The position numbers and the translations under genes are program-made. Below the pieces are notes generated by a model, which was not told where the DNA came from, ran no database searches, and saw only the letters and a list, made by a program, of their open reading frames with translations. From the NCBI RefSeq assembly GCF_000208745.1, contig NC_030855.1:13657854-13721853 (forward strand): 64,000 nucleotides of DNA, in the 5' to 3' direction. Shown here in pieces: positions 1 through 13,273 of this stretch. The number at the start of each line of letters is the position of its first letter. The stretch's first letter is position 1. Source of the DNA: Theobroma cacao (taxonomy: Eukaryota; Streptophyta; Magnoliopsida; Malvales; Malvaceae).

Positions 1-1098
1 GCTCTTTTCTTCTTACAATGCAAGTCATGCAATTTTTCCTCAAGCCTTGCCAAATCCGAATTTAGAGATTCAATTGGCACAGCAATCTCATTTGACATTT
101 TACGATGGCCATTTTTAAACATTTTACTACAATTTGAGATTCTAAAAGGTTCAATTTTGTATCCAAGTCGCACCTAGGACCGGAGCCCGGATCGTGGAAG
201 CGTATCTCTTACATCATTAAATATATAAACAATGGTTTAAGCTATAAGACTGCATTAAACCATCAATTAAAAATTTATAGTCGGTGCTGATGATGATAAG
301 GCTGAATGGAAGTATAAAAAATTGAGAATCGAAGGAAGGGCACATGATGGCTTGACTTTTCCATCTGATAATAATGAACAAGGTTACAGCCAAACCAAAC
401 ATTAACCACAAAAGCTTCAAATACAAGTAGTCTATCCTTTCCCAAAGCAAGCAGCCATCCTGAGGTTTCCGAGAACAGTTTTAATTAGGATTTTAACATC
501 GATATCAAGCCATGTTGCAACCTAACTCAGCCAATGATTTTGCGATATGTAGTTTCCAAATTTGTTTCTTTGAAAACTTATATCGACCAAAATTACTTCG
601 TCAAATTCCACATAAAATTTGCAAATAAAAAACCACAGGTTTTTCTATGCCACTCGTTATCACACAAAGAAAATGTTTAAGTATGTCTGAAATATCTCTA
701 GCTATAGTTAAACGCAAAAGGTAACCTGACCTTTTTCCTTAGCATAAGGGGAGGGTGGCCAGCCCAAATGATTTGTATTTACTAATATCTCTTCTATACG
801 TTGTGTCTAATCATGAGGGGTTTAATTTTGTGAAAAGATAAGATACATAGTTTGAACTTTTGAAAGTGTAAAGATAAATATAAAAATAATGACATTATAC
901 GTAAATAATAAAATATTACATTTGGACTATCAAAGAATAATATTTTCTTCGGAAACTCTTTTAACATTTTTGTTTTGTGAGAAAGGGTTTATTGTTGTGG
1001 TATTAATGTATGTACGTCTTATTTATTTACTTGTTACATTACTTTTGAAAATTCTACCAATCTCAGGCTTAGACACCCCACCCCGTACAACAAAGAGT
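1..1098. other. Unannotated AT-rich flank
   Basis: No coding region, RNA gene or repeat boundary is recognised here. The short open frames have no family resemblance and no intron or start context. It is the left flank of the Copia element that begins at 1099. Confidence 0.5.
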
Positions 1099-1649
1099 TG
1101 AGGTTTCGAAAGAAAAAAAATACTCAATAAGGTGAACAAGGCAATTTTCCAGGAAGAAGAAAATGAACAAAGATGAAAGGTTTCAAAATTTGGAAATCAA
1201 AATCAGCAACTATTGCATTTTAATGTTCTGTATTTGTATTTTCTACTAATACCAACTTAGGCGTAGATGTCACTTCGAGAAACTAAAATTCCTAAAACAT
1301 TGGAGCATTGAAAACATAGCCTCCTTTTTAGTGCTCTGCAACGGCTAACAACAAGCTGAACAAGAAGAACAATACGACAGGAAAACAAAGTGTATTGACA
1401 CTCAAACATAACGGCTACAAAACGACGTAACAAGCAGCCGTTTCACATAAAAGAAACAGAGACAAATAAATCGACACTACAATTTTGTGTATTACAAACT
1501 AAAATTGGTAAGGTTGAGCTGGCAATGTTTTGGAGACACATGTTGCTATCTCCAATCTTTAAATTACAATTCCTTCCCTCCAAAGCTTTGCTCCTTTGAT
1601 TTACCAGATTAAGCTCATTGTTTTACTAGATTGTGATCACTTTACAACA
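1099..1649 (-). repeat. 3' LTR of the Copia element
   Basis: It starts TGAGGTTTCG and ends TTTACAACA on the plus strand. It aligns over its whole length with 12721-13273, including the shared block around CCTAAAACATTGGAGCATTG. Relative to the minus-strand element this is the downstream (3') LTR. Confidence 0.88.
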
Positions 1650-2836
1650 TACACTCGTGATAAAAAATTTGGTAGGCTTCTAAACAAGATCTTAAAGTCA
1701 ATTCTTTTTGTACCCAAAACTTTTGTAAATATATCTGCCAACCAAAAATCAGTATGACAGTACCTAAATTCAATCTTTTGTTCCTTCACTCCATCCCTAA
1801 GAGATGGATACTTCACTCTAATATGCTTTTGCATCCATGGTGAACTAGATTTTTAGCTATAGAGATTGTAGATTGATTGTCCACATGTAGTACAATACCC
1901 TTCTCTTGATTGAACCCAAGATCCAACAGTATCTTCCTCAACCATTTAGCATGATTAGCAGCTTTAGCTGTAGCAATGTACTCAGCTTCAGCTAATGACT
2001 ATGCAACAATCTCTTTTTTTTTTTTTTGAATTCCAAGTAAACGTTGTACTTCCAAATGAAAAACAAAAACTACCAATGCTTTTAAAGTCATCAACATACC
2101 CGACCTAATCACTGCCACTGAAACCTTAAAGCTCACCATTATCTTTCTTCTTGTACCTAAGACCAAAATTAACTGTCCTTTTTATATACTTGAAAATTCT
2201 CTTGCAACTTTGAAATGCAGCAAAGAAGGTGCTTGCATGAACCTTGACAGAAGACTTGTAGGATACATGATGTCAAGTCTAATAGTTGACAGATATAGCA
2301 ATGACCCTATCATACTTCTATAAACGAGACCATTTGCCTCTGTTGAATCATCATTTTTACTCAATCAATAACCAATAATGAGCGGATTGTTAATTGGTTT
2401 ACAAGCACTCATGTTGAACTTTTTCAACAGATCTTTTGCATATTTAGACTGATGTAAAATAAGCTGACCTGCACCTTGTTGAACTTCCATTCCAAGAAAG
2501 TTAGTCATTAATTCTAAGTTTGTCATTTCAAATGCAGACATCATCTACAGCTTAAATTCTTCTAAATATTTAGCATCTAACCCTGTAATCAACAAATTAT
2601 CCACACACAACGCAACTTCAACATAATTGAATCATTTGAGCTTTTCACATAAAAAGTATGTTCAGTTAAACTTCTATTGAACCCTTGACTTCTAAAATAG
2701 TCATCAATTCTCTCATACCAAGCTCTAAGAGCTTGCTTAAGACCATACAAACTTTTAACAAGCTTACAAACTTTGTTTTCAACACCCTGTTCTTCATATC
2801 CTTTAGGCTGTGCAATATAGATATCTTCTTTCAAAA
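1650..2836 (-). pseudogene. Copia pol remnant: reverse transcriptase end and RNase H
   Basis: Open segments on the minus strand carry Copia hallmarks. At 2589-2849 is the reverse transcriptase stretch with CKLVKSLYGLKQ followed by AWYERID. At 2182-2364 is the GSLLYLS region that follows the catalytic core. At 1637-1834 is the RNase H tail with HIRVKY and LADIFTK. Stops and frame changes separate the segments, and the YVDD catalytic motif is not readable in an intact frame. The upstream half of the same reading frame resumes at 9878 beyond a nested insertion. Confidence 0.85.
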
Positions 2837-5275
2837 TGTAATACCCCATACTCTCGTATAAAAGTCAATAAGACCTTATCGACAAGAGAAAGGGTCAATT
2901 GACATAAATTTAAGTGCTAAAGAGCGGTGACGAGTGAAAAAAATAATTTGGAATGAAATATTTCGCACGCAAGAAAATAATAATTAAATAATAATATTTT
3001 GATCGAGGATGAATTAGCGAGTTAAAAGGTGATTTGGAAGTGAACTGAGACAAAGTAAGACACTTTGGGGCCTGAGGAGATAAGTGAAGAATTTTAAAAT
3101 AAAATAATATTTTATTAATAAAAAATATTAAAATATTAATATTTTATCTGTTGTTGAAATTAGTCATGAAGGAGGACTATATGGCTAATCTAAGTGGGGG
3201 AGAGAAAGTAAGAAAGAATTTTGAAGAAAATTGACATAAGTGGGGCCCATTTGCCTTTATTAAATAAAGTAAGACTAGGTAAGTATATAGTTAAATATTA
3301 TGATGACACCTTGGTGAAGTGCAAATTTTATATTTTATTTTTACAAGTGTAAAGGAAGGAAAATAGAAGGAAATTGGAATTAAAGAAATGTTGGAAGGAC
3401 CAAATTGTAAAGAATTAAAAGTTTGGAGGGTCGAATGGTAAATAAGAAAAAGTTTGAGGACTTATGTGTAATTTCAACATTTGGAGTTAAATGGAAATTA
3501 AGTAACCAAGGAAAGTTAGATTATGTGGGATAATGAGATGTGCATGTGAATTCATTATTACATACAAATTATAGCATGCAAAAAGAAGAAAGTTAGTGGG
3601 GAACATATGGGACCCCCACCATGTATAGTAAAAGGAAGAATAAGACTAAATTTATTTATATGTAATGAGATTAGTGCATTAGGTGGCCAAATAAGGAGAG
3701 CAAAATGTGGGATGCATGTGACTTGAATATTTTAATGAATGACCAAATAAAATATAAGGCAAAGGTGGTGCATGAAATAGGATTGGAGGAATAAGGTGAT
3801 GCATGAAATAAATAATAAAGAAAGAAAAGATGGATAGTGAAGGTGGCGGATGGAGAAGCAAAGAGAGGATAGATAATGGACCAATGTGGAGGAAAGGAAA
3901 TCGGTGCATGAAAACCCATTGGTTGGCAAAATGGCCAAATGAAAATAAAAGGTGAAGGTGTGAATGTATTGTGATTGGTTAAATGGATGGCCATATAAAT
4001 ACCAAAATTCAAAGGTAAAAGAGAAATGTGAATTAGCCTTGGTGAAACTTGAGAGAACCGGCCATTGAGAGAAAAAAAGAAAGAAGAGAAAGCTTTGAGA
4101 AACTCCACCCGAGAGGAAGAAAAGAGAAACCAAAAGAGGGTTCGGTTTTAGGGGATGGTCCAAAGAAACCATGAGGTTTCCTTCCTTTATCTTGTAGAGT
4201 CTTGACATTTTACACCCAAAGAGTTTTCAACATTCAAGAGAGTAATCGTGGAGTGTTGATGGAGGTGTAAAGCTTGGTTACAAGATACAAGAGAAATAAG
4301 GTAAGGATTGCGGTTTTAACTTGAATGTTCTTTGAAAATGGGTTGGTAACTATAAGAAATGTTTTGTGGCACCAAAGATTGGCTTGATTGGAGAGGATTT
4401 AGTGACATGAAAGCCACCAAACCAGTGGAGGCATGATATATTCAAAGTGAAAGAGAAACGGTAAGCATAATATTGTGTTTTAAGGCTTACGGTTGGTAAG
4501 ATCATTAAGAAAATAATTATGCATAATGTTGGCAGCTTGGTGATTGGAGCATTGGAAGAATATTGAGGTTGCATGCAAGATCCCATCCATCACAAAGGTA
4601 AGGCATGCAATGTGAATAGATTGTGTGATGCCTTAAGTACGGTTAGGAAACAATTGTGCTAGTTGAAAGCTTGAAAAGTAAAATTTGAGGATATATGTAG
4701 TTTTGAAAGATTTGAAAGGTTTAAAAGGTTAAGAATGTTGGTGTAACATGAATGGAATTGATATTGTGCTTAATGGCAGCATGTTAAATGTAAATAAAGG
4801 TGCATATAAGCTTAAAAATTACTAGGTGAAATCGGATTTATAGTTACTGCCATATATGTGATTAATAGTATGAAAATAATAGTTTGAATATGATAAATAC
4901 TATTAGAAAGATTGATGTGGGCATTTGAAGTCATAAACAAGATGCCGGGTTTGTGTAATTCAAAGTTTATACTAAGGATTGAATGTAAACGATTATCTCT
5001 TAAGAATAAAAGATGGGAATATAGAATTAAATGAGAATAACAAATGTGGAATATATTGGCAGCAAGGCTTATTAACGGTATTGGATTGAAATGATGTTAG
5101 GAAGTTGACAAGCAAGGATTATTGCTGCCAACATAAAGTAAGCATTTGAGGAAATATTAGTGGCGAAGTAATATCTCGCCATTGTAAGGTGAGTAGGGGG
5201 TGTCTATTTCAAAAGTTCCATAAAGAATATATTGATATACGTTTAATAAAAGTTGCCAGTTTCCTTTAAATGCAA

Positions 5276-5450
5276 TTGTGGATAGCATGAGTTGTTAGCC
5301 TCGGTAGGCGATTTTTAAATGGATTTGTAATCAATTATACTGCTTTTGTGGAAAGCATGAGTTACTAGAAAAATGATAAGTGATTTAAATACATAGTTTG
5401 CAATGATTTATACACTGCTATTGTGGAAACCATGAGCTAGTAGAAACGAT
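5276..5450 (+). repeat. Diverged tandem repeat in LTR A1, about 71-76 bp unit
   Basis: Three units start at about 5276, 5347 and 5423, each opening with a variant of TTGTGGAAAGCATGAGTTACTAG. The spacing drifts from 71 to 76 bases and the units are diverged. The related LTR at 55156-61224 shows only weak traces of it near 56770. Confidence 0.6.
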
Positions 5451-6487
5451 AGACAATTGTGGATGCAAATTGATTTAGAAGTTGTTTGTGTATACTATCT
5501 ATATACATATATGTAAAGTGTTTTAAAAACTAAGAAACAAGCCTTTTTGTAATGTTTTGCATCAAATCCATGCCTTGTATTTTTGTGTGACATGCATAGT
5601 TAAATGCATTTGTTAAATGGTTTAAATAAAAAATTTTGAGAGCCAGTTTTAGTCCAAACTTTACGCAAATGTTTACACCGTGCATTTTAATGTAAAAAGC
5701 AATTTGAAAGGTTATCAAACCTTGTTTTCAAATGATTTAAAGAAAAAGTTCTGGAAACCTTGATTTGGTTTCGAAAACGATTTTGACAAGTCGAGAGCCT
5801 CTAGATTAGGCCGAATGTCATATCGAAATCGTGTGACCCTTGTTCACAAGTGAGCCTTTGGGTCACCGACGAGCTATTAGATGTGGCTAGGCCACAAGTT
5901 GATATACGTGATTTCGACTAGTTGATTTCTCCGATGTTGGCCAACATCGTCGAGACTGCCATGGCTGTGGGAATCCAGTGAAGGGGGGCCTCTCGGATTG
6001 TTATTATGTGGAAGAGGTTCCACAGATTGATTATCTATGATTACCTACTCAGGAGCCTTGAGAGTTTTAAGACTCGTACTTTTTTACATGGTGGAGAGTT
6101 AATGTTTTTCCATAGCTCCCTTATTTGAATGAAAGCTTTCAGTGCTTATACGTGATCATGAGTTGATTTGTGTGGGTGTACACATTGATTTTTACATGCC
6201 ACACATTTTGGAAGCGTGCGTACTTTTATAGGGTTATTTGTATTTTTGATGGAAAAAGACGATTTCGATGATTGAAATTTAATTTGTTACGCTTGTTTTA
6301 GGCATAGTTTTGCCAAGAGAAGTATTGCATTATGATTTTACAGCATTATTTTTTTTTACAAGGAACAAATACCTTATTTGTTATATGGTTTTTTGAGCTT
6401 GCCATTTTATATTCTGATTTTATCTTCCAAATTATCTGTTTTAAGCTTGTTTCCCATCTACGCCATGCTCATGGAGCCGATGATCAC

Positions 6488-9441
6488 TGTAAAGCCCGAC
6501 CTTATAAAATACTATTCATGACATACATGTGATGATAGCATGATTGCATGCTAGGAGAGTCCCGAAAAATTTACAAAAGTCGGTATTGTACCTAGAGGTA
6601 CAACAAAGTTTATTTAATCCTCGAACTAGATCAAATAGGAATTTTAAGGTGAGATTAAGAGTTTCACAGTTCATGGATGACTTAAAATGGTAATTTGGAG
6701 TTTGAGGATCAATTTGGAGTCAAATCGGAATTTTCACTAACTAGGGGCAAAATGGTCATTTGCCACCTGGGGACAAAATGGGAATTTTAGAAAAGATTTT
6801 TTGACCCCATTTGACTTATTAGAGTATAATTTGACTTATTGAAGTATGATTTGAGGTTTAGAAGTGAAAAATTTTAATTTCGGTATAATTTGGAGTATAG
6901 GGGTAAAATGGTAATTTTGCCACCTCAGGGGCAAAATTGTAATTTTCCACCACCAGGATATTTTTTCCAGCACATGGTCTTCCTTTGTCTTCATCTTTGA
7001 CCCTTGACTAAACATGTGGTGGAGATAAAATGTTTAAATTTTTAAAATTTTAAAAACGGGCCAATGACATGATGCCATGTGTCATGCCTTTATTAATTTA
7101 TTATTTTCCTTTTTAAAAGGCACAAAATCAGCCCATCTTCCACCCCATGGCCGGCCAAACCAGCAAGAAGAGAGAGAAAACAAAAACAAAACCCTAGAGA
7201 GAGAAAATCAAAGAAAAAGTGTGAATTTTCAAGGAAATTAAGTGAAAAAGGTGAGTTTTTTCTATTAAGCTTGAGTTTTCTTATTCCCAAGCATTTCTCT
7301 TTATTTTCCATGATTAAATTACATGTTTTCATGATGAATTCAATTCTGGAAAAATGGGTTAGGAGAGAGAAAGTTGTTGGATTTATTTGATTTTAATTTA
7401 TGTTAGTGTTTTTAGTTAGTTTAGCATATTTAGAAACAAAACAACAAGAAAAGAATTTATTTTCTCCCCCAACCATTAATGGCTGAATTTACCATGTAGT
7501 GAGTGAGGATGAGTTTGATTTTATTCTAGGAGAATTGGTTAAGGAATAATGAATTATGAGCCTAGAAAAATAATGGGAATTTTCGGAGCAAAAATACGAA
7601 TTTTTACCCACTAGGGGTATTTTCGTAATTTGCTGTTGGGACTGATAATTTGCACCACACTGAGGGACATTAAGTTAATTTGGGTGCAATTGAGGTATAG
7701 AAACTGAAAAGAATTAAATTGGAGTTTAAACGGACCCGTTAGGAATTTAATCGGGTGATAAGACGAATTAGGCCAATACCGGGTTTAGATAGTTACCAGT
7801 GCATTTTTGCATTCCATATCATGCATTGGTAGTCTAAATTAGTTTAATTTTGATTTAGTACCAACTTGGTGAAACTCTCGATTTTGTACTGTGTCAAGGT
7901 GGTGAGTCCTCCGATAAAGGCAAGGAAATTGCATCCGAGGACCAGTAGACAGAGTGCTTCGAAAGTCTGCATTCTAGACATTGTGAGTAAACTTACTGTC
8001 ATTTTAATTATCTAGGGTGGTTTTTAGATGCTTTCATGAATTCTATGGAAAAAGGAATTTAAAAAGATAAATTTTCATGTTTTATGAATAAATGAGTTTC
8101 AATGAAATTAAATTATAAATTGTTTTGAAATTAATAGTGATTTTGAAAAATAGAGTACACGGAGACTGTTAATTGTGGCAATTTGATTGTTTAAATTAAC
8201 TGGCTTATGATAAATCGAGCATGATTGGCTAGTTGGCAATTGTATTGAAATGCGAATTGTTTGGTTACCTTGAAAAACTACGAATTACAAAATTGCCATA
8301 TCATGTTATTGAGTTTTATTATATGGTGGATTATATATTAATTAATCACTGCAGTAGGGGGTTTCTGTGGACCAGCCTTTTAGAGGGGCACGGTAAACCC
8401 CATTATATTCTTACCTCGAACGGAGAGGCGCGTAGGGTATCTCCTGGGGTAAAGTTTAGGGTTCACTTCACGCTAAACCACCACGTGAGGGGGAACTCAG
8501 CCAACGCCAAGGAACGGCTATGTTTTCAAAACAAAAACATGATTTATGTGAAATGTGAATTTTAATAGCCTTGGCGGTCTCGGTAGGATGCCTCGGCCAA
8601 GGTGTCCCCGAGAATGGATTTATGGCACAAGCCTAGATTTTTATGAGATTCATAAGCCTCTTTACGTGTTTTGAACAAAATGTGTTCTAATGCTATAACC
8701 CAGTTTATGATGATTTACTTTATTGTCTCCATGTACTCAACTCTAGATGTTTATGATGATGTTTGTTTACTCATTGGGATTTTATAATCTCACCACCCTC
8801 CTTTCCACCCATTTCAGGTTCAGTATAGACTGTAGATAGCTGATCTCATCGAGGACTACAGTGGGATCTGCATTTTCCAAACCGTAGGTTCACAGTCCTC
8901 TTTACTTTTGTTTATTCGGGGGCACTCTTGTTATTGTAAATTAAATTAAATATTTTGGCTTACTGTATTTAAGTATGTATAAATTTATTTAGCTTTTACG
9001 TTATAAAAATTATTCACGTATAACTCTATAAATATTGTTTTATAAGAAAATAGAATATTTTACTTAATATTTCTTTTATTTTCTTATTATATTCAAATAA
9101 CCATAATTTCGTTTTAAATGAAGATTTTAGACTTTTAAACTCATTTTGAATATGAATTGTGTGTTTTGTACTTGTATATTACGTTTTAGCCAGTTTTAAA
9201 ATTTTTGAGAAAAATGACCAAAATACCCTTGTGAGACGAAAAATTAATATTTTATTTGTTTAAAGTTGGAAACAGCTTAAAATATTTTAGAACACGATAT
9301 TTGACAATGGTTGCTCACAAGGGAACAGAGAAACTGATAGTAAAGCCTTGCGGGGTTTCGGGTTGACATTCCGGGCAATAAGTGTCTACCGGGACACCGC
9401 GGCGGTTGTCACGGGCTCGAGGGGAGTACCGGGTCGTGACA
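6488..9441 (+). mobile_element. Family C solo LTR (copy C1)
   Basis: It begins TGTAAAGCCCGACC and ends GTACCGGGTCGTGACA. The target duplication ATCAC is perfect (6483-6487 and 9442-9446). The unrelated copy A2 has the uninterrupted sequence near 55690-55705, which confirms the empty site. No gag or pol is present, and three related units (18327-21263, 23765-26839, 63481-end) have the same length class and ends, so this is best read as a solo LTR of about 2.95 kb. A GC-richer block at about 8345-8620 is conserved among copies. The 110-codon open frame at 8233-8565 falls in that block and has no recognised domain. Confidence 0.9.
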
Positions 9442-9877
9442 ATCACTGGGTCTATGAGACTCACCCCCTTATCTCCCTTTTGCAGATAGTGATCGGCCTA
9501 GTGTCCATTCATCAACATTTGTTGTCCACCGTGGATAGGGAAAGGCATCTCATAACACTTCATTTTGAGTCGCTCCGCTGCTAGAGGTCGAGTCGTTCAT
9601 AGCATAGTTCATTTGTAAATAATGTCAATGTAAATGTGTAGTTGGATATTATAGACTATAATGTATTCTTATGAGTATGGTGAATAAAGGTTAAGATGAC
9701 GTATTACAACTTTTGCTCAAATCTTATTTCAAAGAGTTATACGGTTCAAAGTAATTTCATAGATTGATGGCATGAATATGAAGTAATAACTAAAGTTTCA
9801 ATTAAGGCTTGTTCGGGACGTGGCGGGTTCTCCCACGAGACTTGAATGCCGATAGTGATCAAGGAGTGGTTGTTACA

Positions 9878-12660
9878 CAAAATACCATTCAAAAAGGTTG
9901 ATTTGATCCAAATGGAATATTTTCTATCTCTCTTTGGCTGATAAAGCTGCTAACAGTCTTATAGTATCATGCTTAGCTACAAGAGCAAAGGTTTTAAAGA
10001 AATCAAAACCATAAGTCCATGCATACCCTTTAACAACTAACTTGGTCTTGTACTTTTAACTGTGCCATTCAGATTTAACATGGTTCTATAAATCCACTTG
10101 ACCCCAATCACTTTTGATTGCTTGGTTTTTTAACTACTACCTAAGTTCCAATTCTCATAATCATATTTTTTTTACATCCATTGCTACCATCCAATTTGCA
10201 TCAATTTGAGCTTTTATAAAACTTGTAGGATTTGTAATTGCCAAATTGCATTTGTTATAGATGTCCTACAGTGACCTTGTGCCTCTATCTGCCAAACTCT
10301 CATCCTCCAAGTCAACTGACTCAGACACATAACCTTGCAGCTGCTCATCAGCACTAGAAAACACACTTTTAGAATTTTCCACAAATCCACTATTCCAATT
10401 CTATTTTTTCCTTTCCTTAAATTTTACATCCTTGCTGATGAAGACCTTATTTGATTCCACATCATAAAGTGTGTAACCTTTAGAAACATCATTATAACCA
10501 ATATGTATAGCCAAAACAAATTTTGCGTCAAATTTAGACCTCTTTTGATCTGGTACCTTTGCATAACACACATAACCAAAAGTTTTAAGATGAGAAACAT
10601 TTGGTTTGTGTTCAAACCACATCTCATAAGATGTTTTGTTTGACAAAGCTATTGTATAGGTCAAATTCAGAATATAATTAGCTGTGTTAATAGCTTCTGT
10701 CCAAAATACCTTTGGCATACTCTTTTGTAACATCAGACACCTTGCCATCTCAACCAAGGTTTTGTTCTTTCTATCTAAAACCCCATTCTAATGAGGGTTA
10801 TATGTTATTATGAGCTAATGCTTGACACCTAGTTTGGCCAACAGGTCCTCAAATTCTATAACAGTATACTCTAAGCCATTATCAGTCTTTAAAGTCTTGA
10901 TTTTCACTTCAAAGTGAATTTCAGCTAATGTCTTGAACCTTATGAACTTACTTAATGCTTCTGATTTTTATTTTGGAAAATATACCAAGCTAAACTTAGT
11001 TAGATAATCAATAAAGACAATATAATACTTATTGTGATTTAATAAATGGGTCTTCATAGGTCTACACAAGTCAATATGTACAAGCTAAAGCTTCTACTTT
11101 GCATATCAACTTCTTTGCTTTGCTTTCCAAACATATGCACTTGACACACTTTTTTTGTTCTACTAATATCAAGTAAGCCTTCAACTAATTCCTTAGTAAC
11201 CATCTTACTTAATTATCTGTAATTGATATCACCTAGCCTTCTATGCCACAATTCAAAAACATCATATTCACTAACAAAAGCTCTGTACTCAATTTTCATT
11301 AAGTTTAAAGGGTAGCATTTATTTCCATTTTAACAGTTAAAATCTCAACTTTTGTAAGATCAATTATAGTGCATAACTCACCCTTAAACAAAAATGCATA
11401 ATTTTCCTTAGCTAACTAACTAGCATTAAGTAAGTTGTTATAAGCTTTTGGCACTAAAAAAAAATCAGTTATATATTTAATACTTGAGAGTACTTGAGAG
11501 TGTTTCAAGTGCCACAGTTCCTTTGCCAAGGATTTTCATATATACTCCATTTTTAATCTTGATTCAATTTGTGAAGCTTTTGTTAAGATTTGAAAATAGT
11601 TCTTCATTGCCAGTAAGATGATTAGAGCAACCACTGTGCAGCAACCACACATTCTTCACATCTGAATAACCTTTGAATTTAGCCATGGACAACGTTTCCT
11701 CAACTTTTTCAATATGCTCAAACACAATAGATTTGTCTTCTGCACCATTTTTTCTTTTGCTTTGCAAACTTTTTCAACATGACCAAGTTGCTCACAAGCT
11801 CTACATTTCATGTTGGGCCTACACTAGTAGTACTTAGGAGTATGATTCCTTTTCTTATAGTGGGGGTGTGCAGCATACTTATACTTTTGCTTCCCCTGCA
11901 TAGCATCACTAGTTTTACTCTTACCTTCAGGCTTCCTAAATCCTTCACCCTTAACTTTTAAGCCTTTTGTTTGATCTGCATAGCAACCAAAGCATTTTCA
12001 ACAAGGTTTTTTTATCTGAAATCTCTTATTTGCTTTTGAGCTAAGAAAGCATTAATTAACTCTGTGATTGAAATCCTGGTAAAGTCTTTTGAATCATCTA
12101 GTGATGAGATCTTTGCTTCAAATCTTTTTGGTAAGCTAACTAGGATTTCATTCACAACCCTTCAATCAGATACATCTTCTCCAAGAAGTCTCAATTGATT
12201 TACCAACTTCATCACTTTATCTAAGTAATCTTGAATATGCTCTTCCTCCTTAATTCTCAATAATTCAAACTGTCTAGATAAATTTAAAACCTGCATCTAC
12301 TTAGTTTGATCATTCCCTTGATACTCTTCTCTCAATGTGTCCTATACTTGCTTAGGATCATTAAAATTCATTATCCTAGCAAAGATATTTTCTGACATAG
12401 TAAAATGAAGGCAAGATAACACCTTATAACATTCAACAACCTCCTGACTATACTGCTTAATTTATGCCAAAGTTGGGTTGGCATGCCTTTACACAAGAGG
12501 ATCCTCACCTACTTTAATTGCATCTTAAAGATCAAAAGCCTTTAAGTAGGTTTTCATCTCAATTGCCCAAAATAGATAGTTCGTATCTAAGAAAATGAGT
12601 GGACTTGAAGTGTTGAAGCTTGCTATTGCCATTGAACTAAAGGATAGACAATCTAAGCCA
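9878..12660 (-). pseudogene. Copia gag, integrase and first part of reverse transcriptase
   Basis: This is the upstream half of the Copia polyprotein on the minus strand. The gag start is near 12632 (MAIASFNTSSP, then a typical NYLFWAIEMKTYLKA stretch). It is followed by a gag region with a decayed zinc knuckle near 11790 and a pre-integrase segment near 11570-11700. The 3' part of the integrase is at 10401-10757 (MPKVFWTEAINTANYILN and the GYVCYAKVPDQKRSKFD stretch). The reverse transcriptase beginning lies at about 9880-10400 and its frame runs up to the target duplication CAAAA, resuming at 2836. Several in-frame stops and frame changes rule out function. Confidence 0.85.
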
Positions 12661-12700
12661 AAATCAAGAGATAGAAATGAGTCATAAGTCCCTTAAGAAG

Positions 12701-12720
12701 CTATTACTCTAATACCTTGT
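12701..12720 (-). other. Degenerate primer binding site of the Copia element
   Basis: Read on the minus strand, the bases just inside the 5' LTR are AAGGTATTAGAGTAATAG. This resembles the usual Copia site TGGTATCAGAGC, which is complementary to the initiator methionine tRNA, with several substitutions. Confidence 0.65.
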
Positions 12721-13273
12721 TGAGGTTTTGAAAGAAAAAATACTTAGTCAGATGAACAAGATAATTTTCCAAGAAGAAGAAAGTGAGCAAAAATGAAAGG
12801 TTTCAAAAATTAGAAATCAAAATTAGCAACTATTGCATTTTAATTTCTTGTATTTAAATTTTCTATTGAAACCAACTCAGTCATAGATGTAGCCTCGAGA
12901 AACTAAAATTCCTAAAACATTGGAGCATTGAAAACATAGGCTCATTTTTAGTGCTCTACAACAGCTAACAAATAAGTTGAACAAGAAGAACAATACCATA
13001 GGAAAACAAAGCTTTTTGACACTCAAACATAATGGCTACAAAACAACATAACAAGCAACCATTTCACATACAAGAAATAAATATGACAAATAAAAAAACA
13101 CTACAATTTTGTGTATTACAAACTAAATTTGGTAAAGTTGATACGATAGCATTTTGGAGACAAATGTTGCTATTTTCAATAATCAAAATACTGTTCCTTC
13201 CTTCTAAAGTTGTACTCCTCTGATTTACTATATTAAGCTCACTGGTTTACCAAATTGTGATCACTTGTCAACA
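12721..13273 (-). repeat. 5' LTR of the Copia element
   Basis: Aligns with 1099-1649 along its whole length. It begins TGAGGTTTTG and ends TTGTCAACA on the plus strand. It is the upstream LTR for the minus-strand element, next to the primer site. Confidence 0.88.

Larger units (their letters stand above)
2837..9877 (+). mobile_element. Family A LTR insertion (copy A1), itself interrupted
   Basis: The unit begins TGTAATACCCCATAC and ends GTGGTTGTTACA, with a perfect 5-bp target duplication CAAAA at 2832-2836 and 9878-9882. It lies inside the Copia reverse transcriptase frame, which continues across the empty site. No retroelement protein is encoded and I see no internal pair of terminal repeats, so the simplest reading is a solo LTR of about 4.1 kb once the nested unit 6488-9441 and its duplication are removed. 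A non-autonomous element is the alternative. A second copy in the opposite orientation is at 55156-61224. Long minus-strand open frames at 3671-4208 are antisense to this LTR. Confidence 0.9.
1099..13273 (-). mobile_element. Ty1/Copia retrotransposon, degenerate, with nested insertions
   Basis: Two similar direct repeats of about 550 bases (1099-1649 and 12721-13273), each of TG...CA form, flank Copia-type gag, integrase, reverse transcriptase and RNase H remnants in the order expected for a minus-strand element. A sequence resembling the initiator-methionine tRNA primer site lies next to the right repeat. Without the nested insertion (2837-9877 plus one target copy) the element is about 5.1 kb, normal for Copia. 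The repeats differ at many positions and all reading frames carry stops, so the element is old and inactive. The flanking bases (agagt left, caccg right) do not match, so its own target duplication is lost or the ends are slightly misplaced. Confidence 0.9.

Noticed and set aside
8233..8565. 110-codon frame in LTR C1
   Set aside because: Copies C2 and C3 do not keep the same frame through the block, and no domain is recognisable.
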